From positions 1 to 46,444 of the forward strand of contig CAZMUZ010000018.1 in the NCBI GenBank assembly GCA_964569315.1: DNA of 46,444 bases, given 5' to 3'. A program made the position numbers and the translations under genes. The notes beneath the pieces were generated by a model that was not told the DNA's origin, made no database searches, and worked only from the letters and a program-made list of their open reading frames with translations. Below, in pieces: positions 8,295 to 16,626 of the stretch. Numbering within the stretch: the stretch's first letter is position 1; the number at the start of each line of letters is the position of its first letter. This DNA is from CADEFF01 sp964569315 (GTDB lineage Bacteria; Pseudomonadota; Alphaproteobacteria; Dongiales; Dongiaceae).

Positions 8295-9680
8295 ATGCGC
8301 GATCTCGGCAATCGATTCGCAGACCGGTGGTCCCTGCCCGTCGCCGCGCTTCGACGTCGCGGGCTCGCGGCGGCCCTCGTCACGGCCGGACTGCTTCCCG
8401 CCCTGCCGGCGGCGGCGCAGCAATATATCACCGCCGACCGCAACGTGATCATCGACTATGGCGCGCTCGAGAATCTGGGACCGTCGCCGACCGGCCCGGT
8501 CGTGATCGGCGGCCCGGCCACTTACGGGAATCCCTACCCGGCCGGTAGTAGCGCGCCGCTGCCGGCGCCCGCCACGGCGCCGAACAGCATGGCCTTCGTG
8601 CCGAAGCCCTTCGTGCCCGGACCGATCGCGCCGGTGAAGCGCACCCAGAGCACCACGACCGAGGCAAGCCCGCCGGCGCCGGCGCCCGCTTCCACCGCCG
8701 CGGCCGCGGTGACGCCACCGCCGCCGCCCGCGCCGGCACCGGCGCCCGTGCCACCGCTCGTGCCCTCGACGGCCGCCACGGCTCCGAACGATGCGCCGGC
8801 CGCGCCGGCAACGACCGCCTCCGAGATGCCCGCGCCGCCGGTGGTGCCGGCACCGCCCGCCGCACCTGCACCCGAGATGACGGCGACGCCGGCACCGCCC
8901 GCCGCGCCAGAATCCGGGACGGCGGCCGCGCCGGAAGCGGTTGCCGACGCCGTGCCGGAGCCGCCCGATATGCCCGCGCCGCCCGATACTCCCGCGCCGG
9001 AAGACAGCACCGTTTCCGACAGCGTGACGACCCCGACGGGCGACGTGGCGGTCACCAACAATCTCGGCGCCACCACCCCGCCGCCGCCGGAAGCGCCGCC
9101 CGTCGCGGGCTGGCCTACCGATGCAGAAACGCCGCCGCCGCCGACCGCGCCCGAGAGCCCGGTCGCCGCCGAGGTGACCGACGAGACCGTGGAGAGCGCG
9201 GACGAGGCGGCCACGGTCGACGAGGAAACCGGCGAAGCCGTCGCCGACATCGAGGAAGGCGCCGCACAGGTCGAGGCCGAAGCGGCCGAGGCGGTGGAGG
9301 ACCAGGCTGCCGAGGACGAGAATGCGGATGGCGACCAGTCCGCCGCCCTGCCGCCGGAACTGCCGGCCGGGGAATCGCTCCGCATCACCTTCGCCTCGGA
9401 ATCCGCCGAGCTGCCGCCCGACATGCTGCCGCAGCTCGATCAGATCGCGGAGAAGATGCTGGGCGACGAGGCGCTCAGGCTCCAGCTCATGGCCTATGCG
9501 GCCGGCACCGAGGATACGGCCAGCAAGGCGCGGCGCATCTCGCTCTCGCGTGCGCTCGCCGTCCGAGCCTATCTCATCTCCAAGGGCATCCGCAGCTCGC
9601 GCATGGACGTGCGCGCGCTCGGCAACAATGTCGAGGGCGAACCGGCCGACCGGGTCGATCTCGTCGCCCAGACTCCTTGA
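8295..9680 (+). CDS. Periplasmic Pro/Ala-rich OmpA-like protein
   Basis: A 461-residue exported protein. The long basic N-region and hydrophobic core end at a likely cleavage site AAA|QQ near residue 41. Residues about 80-290 are a low-complexity Pro/Ala/Thr region, followed by a Glu/Ala/Asp-rich acidic stretch at about 290-345. The C-terminal 105 residues resemble an OmpA-like peptidoglycan-associated domain (SLRITFASES, then LSRALAVRAYLISKGI, the usual helix pattern). The layout suggests a wall-bound domain on a flexible stalk. Alternative starts further upstream in the same frame lie inside suhB; 8295 follows a good promoter. It heads a run of same-strand genes leading into the MotA/MotB-like pair. 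Confidence 0.8.
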   Translation: MRDLGNRFADRWSLPVAALRRRGLAAALVTAGLLPALPAAAQQYITADRNVIIDYGALENLGPSPTGPVVIGGPATYGNPYPAGSSAPLPAPATAPNSMAFVPKPFVPGPIAPVKRTQSTTTEASPPAPAPASTAAAAVTPPPPPAPAPAPVPPLVPSTAATAPNDAPAAPATTASEMPAPPVVPAPPAAPAPEMTATPAPPAAPESGTAAAPEAVADAVPEPPDMPAPPDTPAPEDSTVSDSVTTPTGDVAVTNNLGATTPPPPEAPPVAGWPTDAETPPPPTAPESPVAAEVTDETVESADEAATVDEETGEAVADIEEGAAQVEAEAAEAVEDQAAEDENADGDQSAALPPELPAGESLRITFASESAELPPDMLPQLDQIAEKMLGDEALRLQLMAYAAGTEDTASKARRISLSRALAVRAYLISKGIRSSRMDVRALGNNVEGEPADRVDLVAQTP

Positions 9681-9741
9681 GACCGGCGGCGCTGCGCTTG
9701 GCCGCCGATCGCGATACCGACACGGGCCCGACCGAAGCCGC

Positions 9742-10878
9742 ATGACCGAACCGCGCCGCTACCTCATCCTGATGGCGATCGGCGTTGTGGCGGCCCTGGT
9801 CATCGCGATCCTGCTGATCGGCCCGCTCGCCGAAGCCTTCGCCTACAACGCGCCGCTCAATACCGGCATCTTCATCGTGCTGGCGATCGGCATCGTCTTC
9901 ATCTTCTGGCAGGTGCTGCGGCTCTATCCGGAGATCGCCTGGATCGAGAGCTTCCGCCGCGGCCAGCTCACCGCCGCCAAGCCGCAACTGCTCGGGCCCA
10001 TGGCGAGCATGATCGGCGACCGCCAGGGACGGTTGCGGCTCTCGGCCGCCGCCCTCCGTTCGCTGCTCGACGGCATCAATTCGCGGCTGTCGGAATCGCA
10101 CGATATCTCGCGCTACCTCATCGCCCTGCTGGTGTTCCTCGGGCTGCTCGGGACCTTCTGGGGGCTGCTCGGCACGATCCGCGCGGTCGCCGATGCGATC
10201 GGCGGAATCTCCGTCGCCGGCGGCGCCGAGGTCTCCTCGCTCTTCGATCAGCTAAAGCAGAACCTGCAATCGCCGCTCTCCGGCATGGGCACCGCCTTCA
10301 GCTCCTCGCTCTTCGGCCTCTCGGGCTCGCTGGTGCTGGGTTTCCTCGAGCTGCAGGCGGGCCAGGCGCAGAACCGCTTCTATAACGAGCTCGAGGACTG
10401 GCTCTCGGCCCAGACCCGCCTTTCCGCGGGCGGCCCGGTCGGCGACGGGGAGCAGCCGGTGCCCGCCTATATCCAGGCGCTGCTGGAGCAGACCGCCGAG
10501 GGGTTGGAGAACCTGCAGCGCACCCTCTCCCATACCGAGGACGCGCGGAGCGAGGCCGCCGCGGTCACCAAGTCGCTTGCCGACCGGCTCGGCCTGCTCG
10601 CCGACCAGATGCGCACCGAGCAGCATCTGATGGTGAAGATCGCCGAGAACCAGGCCGCGCTGCAGCCGGTGCTGACCCATCTCGCCGACCTGCTCGGGCG
10701 CGGCGCCTTCGGCCTCGACGACCAGAGCCGCCAGCATCTGCGCAGCCTCGACGGGCTGGCGCAGCGGCTGCTCGAGGAAGCGACCCGCGGGCGCCAGCAG
10801 ACCGTCGGCGAGCTTCGCAGCGAGATCAAGCTCCTCGCCCGCACCATCGCCGCGCTCGCCGAGGGCGAGCGCCAGTAG
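9742..10878 (+). CDS. MotA/TolQ/ExbB-type proton channel protein
   Basis: A 378-residue inner-membrane protein with four predicted helices at about 8-28, 41-61, 124-147 and 183-204. The third carries GLLGTFWGLLGT and the fourth GMGTAFSSSLFGLSGSL, the conserved core of the MotA/TolQ/ExbB channel family. A long hydrophilic, probably coiled-coil tail (about 215-378) extends into the cytoplasm and is much longer than in TolQ or ExbB. The MotB-like partner follows after 13 bases. No flagellar, tol or ton genes are nearby, so this is a stand-alone ion-driven machine of unknown role. Confidence 0.88.
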   Translation: MTEPRRYLILMAIGVVAALVIAILLIGPLAEAFAYNAPLNTGIFIVLAIGIVFIFWQVLRLYPEIAWIESFRRGQLTAAKPQLLGPMASMIGDRQGRLRLSAAALRSLLDGINSRLSESHDISRYLIALLVFLGLLGTFWGLLGTIRAVADAIGGISVAGGAEVSSLFDQLKQNLQSPLSGMGTAFSSSLFGLSGSLVLGFLELQAGQAQNRFYNELEDWLSAQTRLSAGGPVGDGEQPVPAYIQALLEQTAEGLENLQRTLSHTEDARSEAAAVTKSLADRLGLLADQMRTEQHLMVKIAENQAALQPVLTHLADLLGRGAFGLDDQSRQHLRSLDGLAQRLLEEATRGRQQTVGELRSEIKLLARTIAALAEGERQ

Positions 10879-10891
10879 AGGCCCGCGCCCC

Positions 10892-12052
10892 ATGCCCGGC
10901 TCGATCCGCGCCCGGCGGCCCTTCGAAGTCTGGCCCGGCTATGTCGACGTGCTGTCGACCCTGCTGATGGTCGTGATCTTCGTGCTGATGGTCTTCGTCA
11001 TCGCGCAGTTCTTCCTCTCGAACGCGCTTTCCGGGCGCGACCGGGCGCTGGCCGAGATCAACCGACAGGTGGCCGAGCTTTCCGAGCTCCTGGCGCTGGA
11101 GCGCTCCACCAGCTCGGAGCTCCGGCTCAATCTCGCGGAGCTTTCGAACCAGCTCCAGTCCGCCGTCACCGCCCGCGATGCGCTGCAGCGCGAGCTCATC
11201 GCCGCGACCGGCGAGCGGAACGCGCTCAGGGCGAGCGGCGCCAATGCCGACGCCAGTCTCGAGGATGCCTACAAGGTGATCGAGGCCGACAAGGCCAAGA
11301 TCGAGACCCTGCTCGGGAACGTCGCCGCGCTCGAAAGCCTGCGCGATGAGCTGATGCAAAGGCTCCATGCCGAGGAAACCGAGCATGAGCGGACCGCCAT
11401 CGCGGCCGACAGGCTCACCGAGGAGCAGCAGCGCGAGATCGAGATCCTGAACCGGCAGCTCACCTCGCTCCGCCAGCAGCTTGCGCGGCTCTCGGTGGCG
11501 CTCGACGTCGCCAAGACCGAGGCCGAGGCGCAGCAGGTCCAGATCGTCGATCTCGGCAAGAAGCTCAACCTGGCGCTCGCCGGCAAGGTCGAGGAGCTCG
11601 CACGCTACCGCTCGGAATTCTTCGGCCGGCTGCGCGAGGTGCTGGGCGACCGCACCGATGTGCGGATCGTCGGCGACCGCTTCGTGTTCCAGTCGGAAGT
11701 GCTGTTCGACACGGCGTCGGCCGAGCTCGGCGAGGCCGGCCGGCAGCAGCTTGCCCAGTTCGCCCGTACCCTCGTCGAGGTCGCCGCCAGATTCCCGCCG
11801 GAGATCGACTGGATCCTCCGCGTGGACGGCCACACCGACAACCGGCCGATCAGCACGCCGCAATTCGCCTCGAACTGGGAACTTTCGACGGCGCGCGCCA
11901 TCGCGGTCGTCAAGTTCCTCGAATCCCAGGGACTTCCGCCGCAGCGCCTTGCGGCCACCGGCTTCGCCGAATATCAGCCGCTTGCCTCGGGCACGGGCGA
12001 AGACGTATTCCGCCTCAATCGCCGGATCGAGCTCAAGCTCGACCAGCGCTAG
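10892..12052 (+). CDS. MotB-like protein with OmpA peptidoglycan-binding domain
   Basis: A 386-residue protein with a short cytoplasmic N-terminus and one membrane helix at about 18-43. The helix begins with PGYVDVLSTLLM, where Asp19 matches the ion-carrying aspartate of MotB/TolR/ExbD. A long coiled coil at about 45-230 (many Glu/Leu/Arg heptads) leads to a C-terminal OmpA-like domain with VLFDTASAELGEAG, DGHTDNRPI and NWELSTARA, all peptidoglycan-binding signatures. Together with the upstream channel protein it should form a peptidoglycan-anchored, proton- or sodium-driven stator-like complex. The coiled coil is far longer than in MotB. Confidence 0.9.
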   Translation: MPGSIRARRPFEVWPGYVDVLSTLLMVVIFVLMVFVIAQFFLSNALSGRDRALAEINRQVAELSELLALERSTSSELRLNLAELSNQLQSAVTARDALQRELIAATGERNALRASGANADASLEDAYKVIEADKAKIETLLGNVAALESLRDELMQRLHAEETEHERTAIAADRLTEEQQREIEILNRQLTSLRQQLARLSVALDVAKTEAEAQQVQIVDLGKKLNLALAGKVEELARYRSEFFGRLREVLGDRTDVRIVGDRFVFQSEVLFDTASAELGEAGRQQLAQFARTLVEVAARFPPEIDWILRVDGHTDNRPISTPQFASNWELSTARAIAVVKFLESQGLPPQRLAATGFAEYQPLASGTGEDVFRLNRRIELKLDQR

Positions 12053-12061
12053 GAGCGTTCG

Positions 12062-12955
12062 ATGTCGGAAGCGATCCGCCGGGCGGCGGTGCTCAATATC
12101 GACATGGATCTGCTGCGGACCTTCCAAACCGTGGCGGAGCTGAACGGCGTGACCCGCGCCGCCGAGCGGCTCGGGCGCTCGCAGCCGGCGATCAGCCTGC
12201 AGCTCCAGCGCCTCGAAGGGCTGCTCGGGACCGCCCTCTTCCATCGCAACCGCCAGGGCCTGGCTTTGACCGAGGCCGGGCAGCTTCTGCATGGCTATGC
12301 GGAGCGCATCCTCGGCCTCAATGACGAGGCGATCATCCGCCTCGTCGCGCGCAAGACGGTCGGCACCGTCAGGGTCGGGCTGCCGAACGACTATGCGGTG
12401 TCGGTGCTGCCGGAGAGCCTCGGCCGTTTCGCCGAGGCGCATCTCGATGCGAGCCTGACGGTCGGCTGCGCCCTCTCGACCGAGCTGCTGGCGGGGCTCG
12501 ATGCCGGCGCCTACGACCTCGTCATCGCCATGACCGCCGAGCCGCCGACGCGCCCGGCGATCCGGGTCTGGCGCGAGGCGCTGGTCTGGGTCGGCAAGCC
12601 GGGCACTGCGCGCGACCCGCAGGAGCCCGTGCCACTCATCGTCTATCCCGAGGGTTGCATCTATCGCGAACGGATGGTGCGCGCCCTCAACGGGGTCGGC
12701 CGGGCCTGGCGCATGATCTATACGAGCCCGAGCCTCTCGAGCCTGATGGCGGCGGCGAAATCCGGCCTCGGCCTGACCGTGCTGTCGCGCCGCACCGTGC
12801 CGCCGGAACTGGCGCAGCTCGCACCCGGCGGCGATCTGCCCACCCTCGAAAACGTCTGGGTGGGGCTTTATCGCGGCACGCAGAGCCTCTCGCCCGCGGC
12901 CGAGCGGCTCGCGGATTTCATCCTGAAGAGCTACGAGCCCGAAGCGGCGCCTTGA
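12062..12955 (+). CDS. LysR-family transcriptional regulator
   Basis: A 297-residue LysR-type regulator. The N-terminal winged helix reads LLRTFQTVAELNGVTRAAERLGRSQPAISLQLQRLE and the rest is a two-lobed effector domain. AGGAG at 12051-12055 is 6 bases before the ATG, overlapping the stop codon of the MotB-like gene, so it is probably co-transcribed with the channel genes. It also lies just upstream of the deaminase and opposite the creatinine importer, so it could regulate either side. The effector is unknown. Confidence 0.92.
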   Translation: MSEAIRRAAVLNIDMDLLRTFQTVAELNGVTRAAERLGRSQPAISLQLQRLEGLLGTALFHRNRQGLALTEAGQLLHGYAERILGLNDEAIIRLVARKTVGTVRVGLPNDYAVSVLPESLGRFAEAHLDASLTVGCALSTELLAGLDAGAYDLVIAMTAEPPTRPAIRVWREALVWVGKPGTARDPQEPVPLIVYPEGCIYRERMVRALNGVGRAWRMIYTSPSLSSLMAAAKSGLGLTVLSRRTVPPELAQLAPGGDLPTLENVWVGLYRGTQSLSPAAERLADFILKSYEPEAAP

Positions 12956-13169
12956 GCCGTTCCGCCGCCGCCCGAAGGCAAGACGGCGATGCGCGGCGCG
13001 CAGATGCCAGCGGTTCGGGAGCAGGCACGCGCCAGGACGAACCTGACCGCCTCTGTTCGACGCCGCAACCCGTCTCCTCACTCTTCGGCAACGCGTCACT
13101 TTCGAGATTCAGCATCGGCAAGGCCGCCGCTATAGTGCCGGGGCTGTATCAGTATGGAGTGTGTCTGCC

Positions 13170-13643
13170 ATGCCGTTCGTCGAGCCGACCGAGACCGATC
13201 GCCATTTCATGCGGCTTGCCCTGGCCGAAGCGCAGAAGAGCTTCGACGAGGGCGGCGTGCCCGTCGGCTCCGTCATGGTCCGCAACGGCAAGGTCTTCGC
13301 GACGGGCCAGAACCGGTTCCGCCAGACCAACGATCCCACCTGCCATGCCGAGGTCGATTGCGTGCGCAACGGCGGCATGCAGATCGCCGGCTATGACGAC
13401 GTGACGCTCTATTCCACCTTGAGCCCCTGCATGATGTGCACGGGCGCGATGCTGTTCGTCGGCGTGCCGAAGGTGGTGATCGGCGACCGCGAGACCTATC
13501 CCGGCGACGTGGAATTCCTGGTGGCGCGCGGCCTCGAGGTCGTGCTGCTCGACGATCCGGACTGCATCCGGCTGTTGCGCCGCTTCATCCACGAGAACCA
13601 GGAATTCTGGAACGGCGTGGTGTTGGGCGGCGACCGGGGCTGA
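13170..13643 (+). CDS. Yeast-type cytosine/nucleoside deaminase
   Basis: A 157-residue zinc deaminase. His59-Ala-Glu61 and Cys87-x-x-Cys90 (TLSPCMMCTGA) form the zinc and proton-shuttle site. Length and flanking motifs (EGGVPVGSVMVRNG, TLYSTLSPC, the C-terminal DDPDCIRLLRRFIHENQEFW) resemble yeast cytosine deaminase Fcy1 more than bacterial TadA. A GTG at 13161 is in frame, but GGAG at 13155-13158 is too close to it; ATG 13170 fits better. The gene ends 22 bases from the convergent importer operon. Cytosine or a related amino-oxo ring compound is the likely substrate; creatinine is a possibility given the neighbours. Confidence 0.85.
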   Translation: MPFVEPTETDRHFMRLALAEAQKSFDEGGVPVGSVMVRNGKVFATGQNRFRQTNDPTCHAEVDCVRNGGMQIAGYDDVTLYSTLSPCMMCTGAMLFVGVPKVVIGDRETYPGDVEFLVARGLEVVLLDDPDCIRLLRRFIHENQEFWNGVVLGGDRG

Positions 13644-13665
13644 GCCCGCCCGCGTCCCCGCCGGC

Positions 13666-14745
13666 TCAGCGCGGCAGGATGTAGGCGCTCGCGGCGTCCC
13701 AGCCGAGGGCGAGCGCCTGTCCGGTCCCGAGATCGAGGCCGGCCACCTCGCGCTGCGGCTTCTGCACGCGGAACTCGAGGCCGGCGCCGGCCTCGACGAA
13801 GAGCGTCACGACCGAGCCGATGAACTGCTCGCTCACCAGATTGCCGGAGACCCTGTTCTCCTGCGCCGCACCGCCGAGCCCGATGCCATCGGCGCTGACC
13901 ACGTAATCCACCTCGTCCCCGGCCTTGATCCCGCGCCCGGCCGGCACGGTCGCCGAAAAGCGCCCGGCAGGCGTTGCGACCATGGCACGGTTGCCGTCGA
14001 GCGCCTCCACCTTGCCGGCGAGGATGTTGTTGGTGCCGACGAAGCCCGCCACGAAGCGGTTGACCGGGTTGCGATAGACGTCCTTCGCGGGCCCCGCCTG
14101 CTCTATCCGGCCGTTATTCATGATGACGACGCGGCTCGCCATGGCGAAGGCTTCGGACTGGCTGTGCGTCACGTAGAAGAAGGTGATCCCCAGCTCCCGG
14201 TGCAGGCGGATGAGCTCGGCCTGCATGCGGACCACGAGATGGGCGTCGAGCGCACTCATCGGCTCGTCCAGCAGCAGGATCTCGGGCTCCGTCACGAGCG
14301 CGCGGGCGAGCGCCACGCGCTGCTTCTGGCCGCCGGAGAGCGTGCTCACGTCGCGGCCCGCGAACTCGCCGATGCCGAGCCGCTCCAGCCAGTGGAGCGC
14401 ACGCTTGCGTCGCTCGGCGGCGCTCATGCCGCGCATCTTGAGGCCGAACTCGACGTTCTTGAGCACGCTGAGAAACGGGAAGAGCGCGAGGCTCTGCCAG
14501 ACCAGCGGCGTGTCGCGTTCCCAGGGCTTCACCTCGTTCATCAGGCGGCCGCGCAGCCGGATCTCGCCGGCGCTCGGCGCCTCAAGGCCCGCGATCATCC
14601 GCAGCGTCGTGGTCTTGCCGCAGCCGCTCGGGCCCATGATGGCGACGAACTCGCCCTTGTCGATCGCGAGATCGATGCCGCGCACGGCGACGGCCGCGCC
14701 GTAGCTCTTGGTGAGGCTGGATAGCGTCAGTAGCTGTTCAGCCAC
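13666..14745 (-). CDS. ABC transporter ATPase, spermidine/putrescine type (importer 1)
   Basis: A 359-residue PotA-like ATPase with Walker A GPSGCGKT at 38-45, signature LSGGQKQR, Walker B ILLLDEPMSALD and a C-terminal TOBE-type domain for regulation. It should drive import of the ligand brought by the binding protein encoded at 16627-17769. The start is GTG at 14745, overlapping the end of the preceding permease gene by 8 bases. It is the last gene of the four-gene operon. The family moves polyamines and other small cationic or guanidino compounds; the neighbouring creatininase and creatinase genes point to creatinine or creatine. Confidence 0.92.
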   Translation of the reverse strand: MAEQLLTLSSLTKSYGAAVAVRGIDLAIDKGEFVAIMGPSGCGKTTTLRMIAGLEAPSAGEIRLRGRLMNEVKPWERDTPLVWQSLALFPFLSVLKNVEFGLKMRGMSAAERRKRALHWLERLGIGEFAGRDVSTLSGGQKQRVALARALVTEPEILLLDEPMSALDAHLVVRMQAELIRLHRELGITFFYVTHSQSEAFAMASRVVIMNNGRIEQAGPAKDVYRNPVNRFVAGFVGTNNILAGKVEALDGNRAMVATPAGRFSATVPAGRGIKAGDEVDYVVSADGIGLGGAAQENRVSGNLVSEQFIGSVVTLFVEAGAGLEFRVQKPQREVAGLDLGTGQALALGWDAASAYILPR

Positions 14746-15574
14746 GGGCAGGCTCCGTTGCTTGCGCTTCGCGGGACGCCAGCTTGCGGCGATCCGGATT
14801 GCGGATGATGAGGGCGACCTGCGCCAGAATCACCAGCAACATGGTGATGGTGAAGACGATGCTCCCGATCGCATTGATGCGCGGGCTGACCCGGCCCTGG
14901 AACAGGGCGAGGATCCGGACCGGCAGGGTCTCGTTGAAGCCCGAGACGAAGAAGGCGATGGCGAATTCGTCGAAGGAGACCGCCATGGTGATGAAGAGGG
15001 CGGAGAAGATCGACGGCAGGGCGAAAGGCAGGATGATCTCGCGCATGGCGCGCCATTGGCTGGCGCCGAGATTCCAGGCCGCGGCCTCCAGGCTCGGATC
15101 CATCTGCGACAGCCGCAACCGGATGAGCGCCATGGCGAACGGCAGACAGAGCACGACATGGCTGACGATGACGGAATGGAGCTCGCCGAAGAGCCCGACC
15201 TGGGAAAGGAAGACGAGCATGGCAAGCCCGAGGATCACCACCGGAATGGTCGGCGGCAGCAGCGCCAGCGCGAGATAGACGTTCTTGCCGAAGAAACGGT
15301 AGCGGAAATCGGTGTAGGCGGCCCCGAATCCGAGCACGGTCGAGAGCAACGAGACCGAAACGCCGATGATGAGGGTGTTGACGAGCGCCGGCAGGATCGT
15401 CGGATCGTCGGCGATCGCCTCGTACCATTCCGTGGTGAAGTCGCCGAGCGGCAAGGTCGGGAAGCGCTGCGAGTTGAAGGAGATGACGAAACTCACCACG
15501 ATCGGCAGGAAGATGAAGCCGAAGACGAGGGCGAGATAGAGCCACAGCAGCGGATTGACGAAGCGTCCGCTCAT
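14738..15574 (-). CDS. ABC transporter permease, PotC-like (importer 1)
   Basis: A 278-residue inner-membrane permease with about six helices. The coupling motif EAAWNLGASQWRAMREIILP (EAA loop) contacts the ATPase. The start at 15574 overlaps the stop of the PotB-like gene by 4 bases (ATGA), and its own end overlaps the ATPase gene start, so the three are translationally coupled. The length fits the PotC family. It forms the translocation pore with the PotB-like subunit. Confidence 0.92.
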   Translation of the reverse strand: MSGRFVNPLLWLYLALVFGFIFLPIVVSFVISFNSQRFPTLPLGDFTTEWYEAIADDPTILPALVNTLIIGVSVSLLSTVLGFGAAYTDFRYRFFGKNVYLALALLPPTIPVVILGLAMLVFLSQVGLFGELHSVIVSHVVLCLPFAMALIRLRLSQMDPSLEAAAWNLGASQWRAMREIILPFALPSIFSALFITMAVSFDEFAIAFFVSGFNETLPVRILALFQGRVSPRINAIGSIVFTITMLLVILAQVALIIRNPDRRKLASREAQATEPARG

Positions 15575-16440
15575 GCGCGCTGCCCGCCCCGGCCATAGGC
15601 GAAGATGAGAGCGGCGAAGCAGATGACCAGCAAGGTCACCGCCATCATCACGGCGACGACCGAAGCCTCGGGCCAGTTCGCACCCGATTTCACCACGTCG
15701 AGGATGAGGATGCTCAAGGTCGGCGGCTTGCTGCCGCCGAGCAGCGTCGGGCCGACATAGTCGCCGAAAGCGAGGATGAAGGCGAAGGCGGCGGCCAGCA
15801 CGAGCCCGATCTTGGCCGAGGGGATGATGACCTGGAACACGGTGCGGAGCGCGCCGCAGCCGAGATTGTGCGCCGCCTCCACCAGATTGCGATCGACATA
15901 GGCGAGGCTGAAGAGCTGCAGCAGGACGACCAGCGGCAGGACCAGCGTCAGGTAACCCACCATCGTGCCGAGGAGGTTGTTCACCATCAGAAACGGCCCC
16001 AGCCCCACGAAGCCGAACACCGCATTCACCATGCCGTTGCCGGTCAGGATGATCTTCCAGGTGTAGGTGCGGACGAGGTAGCTGGTGAAGAACGGCGTGA
16101 TCAGCAGGAAGACCCCGAGCCAGCGCGTGTTGGTGCTGACCCGAAAGGCGAGGAAATAGGCGCAAGGGAAGGCCAGCAGGCTCGCCAGCGCCGCGGCCAG
16201 GAACCCGTAGAGACAGGTGCGGAAGTAGATGTCCCAGAAATAGCCGGCGGAGAGCAGCTTCGCCCAGTTATAGAAGCTGAAATCGGGCGTCACCCGGAAA
16301 TTGACGACCACCCAGAAGCTCATCACCACCAGGAAGAGGAGCGGAGCGGCGAAGAAGGCGAGCTGCCAGACCAGCATCGGCAGGCCGAAGACGAGGCCGA
16401 AGGCGCGCGGCGCCCTCGCTCTTGCTGCCGTCGCCGGCAT
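15571..16440 (-). CDS. ABC transporter permease, PotB-like (importer 1)
   Basis: A 289-residue permease with six predicted helices, starting MPATAARARAPRAFGLVFG. Its coupling loop is EAAHNLGCGALRTVFQVIIP. The frame is open further upstream, but that part is rich in Arg/Gly/Pro without a membrane segment, so the ATG at 16440 is preferred. It follows the binding-protein gene after a 186-base gap that contains a stable stem-loop, which would allow more binding protein than permease to be made. Confidence 0.91.
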   Translation of the reverse strand: MPATAARARAPRAFGLVFGLPMLVWQLAFFAAPLLFLVVMSFWVVVNFRVTPDFSFYNWAKLLSAGYFWDIYFRTCLYGFLAAALASLLAFPCAYFLAFRVSTNTRWLGVFLLITPFFTSYLVRTYTWKIILTGNGMVNAVFGFVGLGPFLMVNNLLGTMVGYLTLVLPLVVLLQLFSLAYVDRNLVEAAHNLGCGALRTVFQVIIPSAKIGLVLAAAFAFILAFGDYVGPTLLGGSKPPTLSILILDVVKSGANWPEASVVAVMMAVTLLVICFAALIFAYGRGGQRA

Positions 16441-16560
16441 GTGCCGCTCTGTCGTGGCTCCGCTGGACAATGCGGGATTCCCCTTCCGATCCGCCCCGAT
16501 ATCCTGTCGATCGCGCGCCGCGGGCCGCAGGGGCGAGCCGACCTGCCTGACGCCGCAGAC

Positions 16561-16589
16561 GGCGAGCCCCGGTTCGCCCGGGGCTCGCC
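16561..16589. other. Stem-loop between binding-protein and permease genes
   Basis: GGCGAGCCCC at 16561-16570 pairs perfectly with GGGGCTCGCC at 16580-16589 around a 9-base loop. There is no U-tract on the minus strand, so it is more likely a 3' stabilising or attenuating hairpin behind the binding-protein gene than a full terminator. Confidence 0.6.
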
Positions 16590-16626
16590 TCACGCGGTTG
16601 TCGCTCTCGCGCTTCGTATGGCGCGA

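Noticed and set aside
9742..12052. Zorya-type antiphage system (ZorA/ZorB)
   Set aside because: The MotA/MotB-like pair is similar in layout, but no ZorC, ZorD or ZorE helicase or nuclease gene is adjacent; the neighbours are an OmpA-like protein and a LysR regulator.
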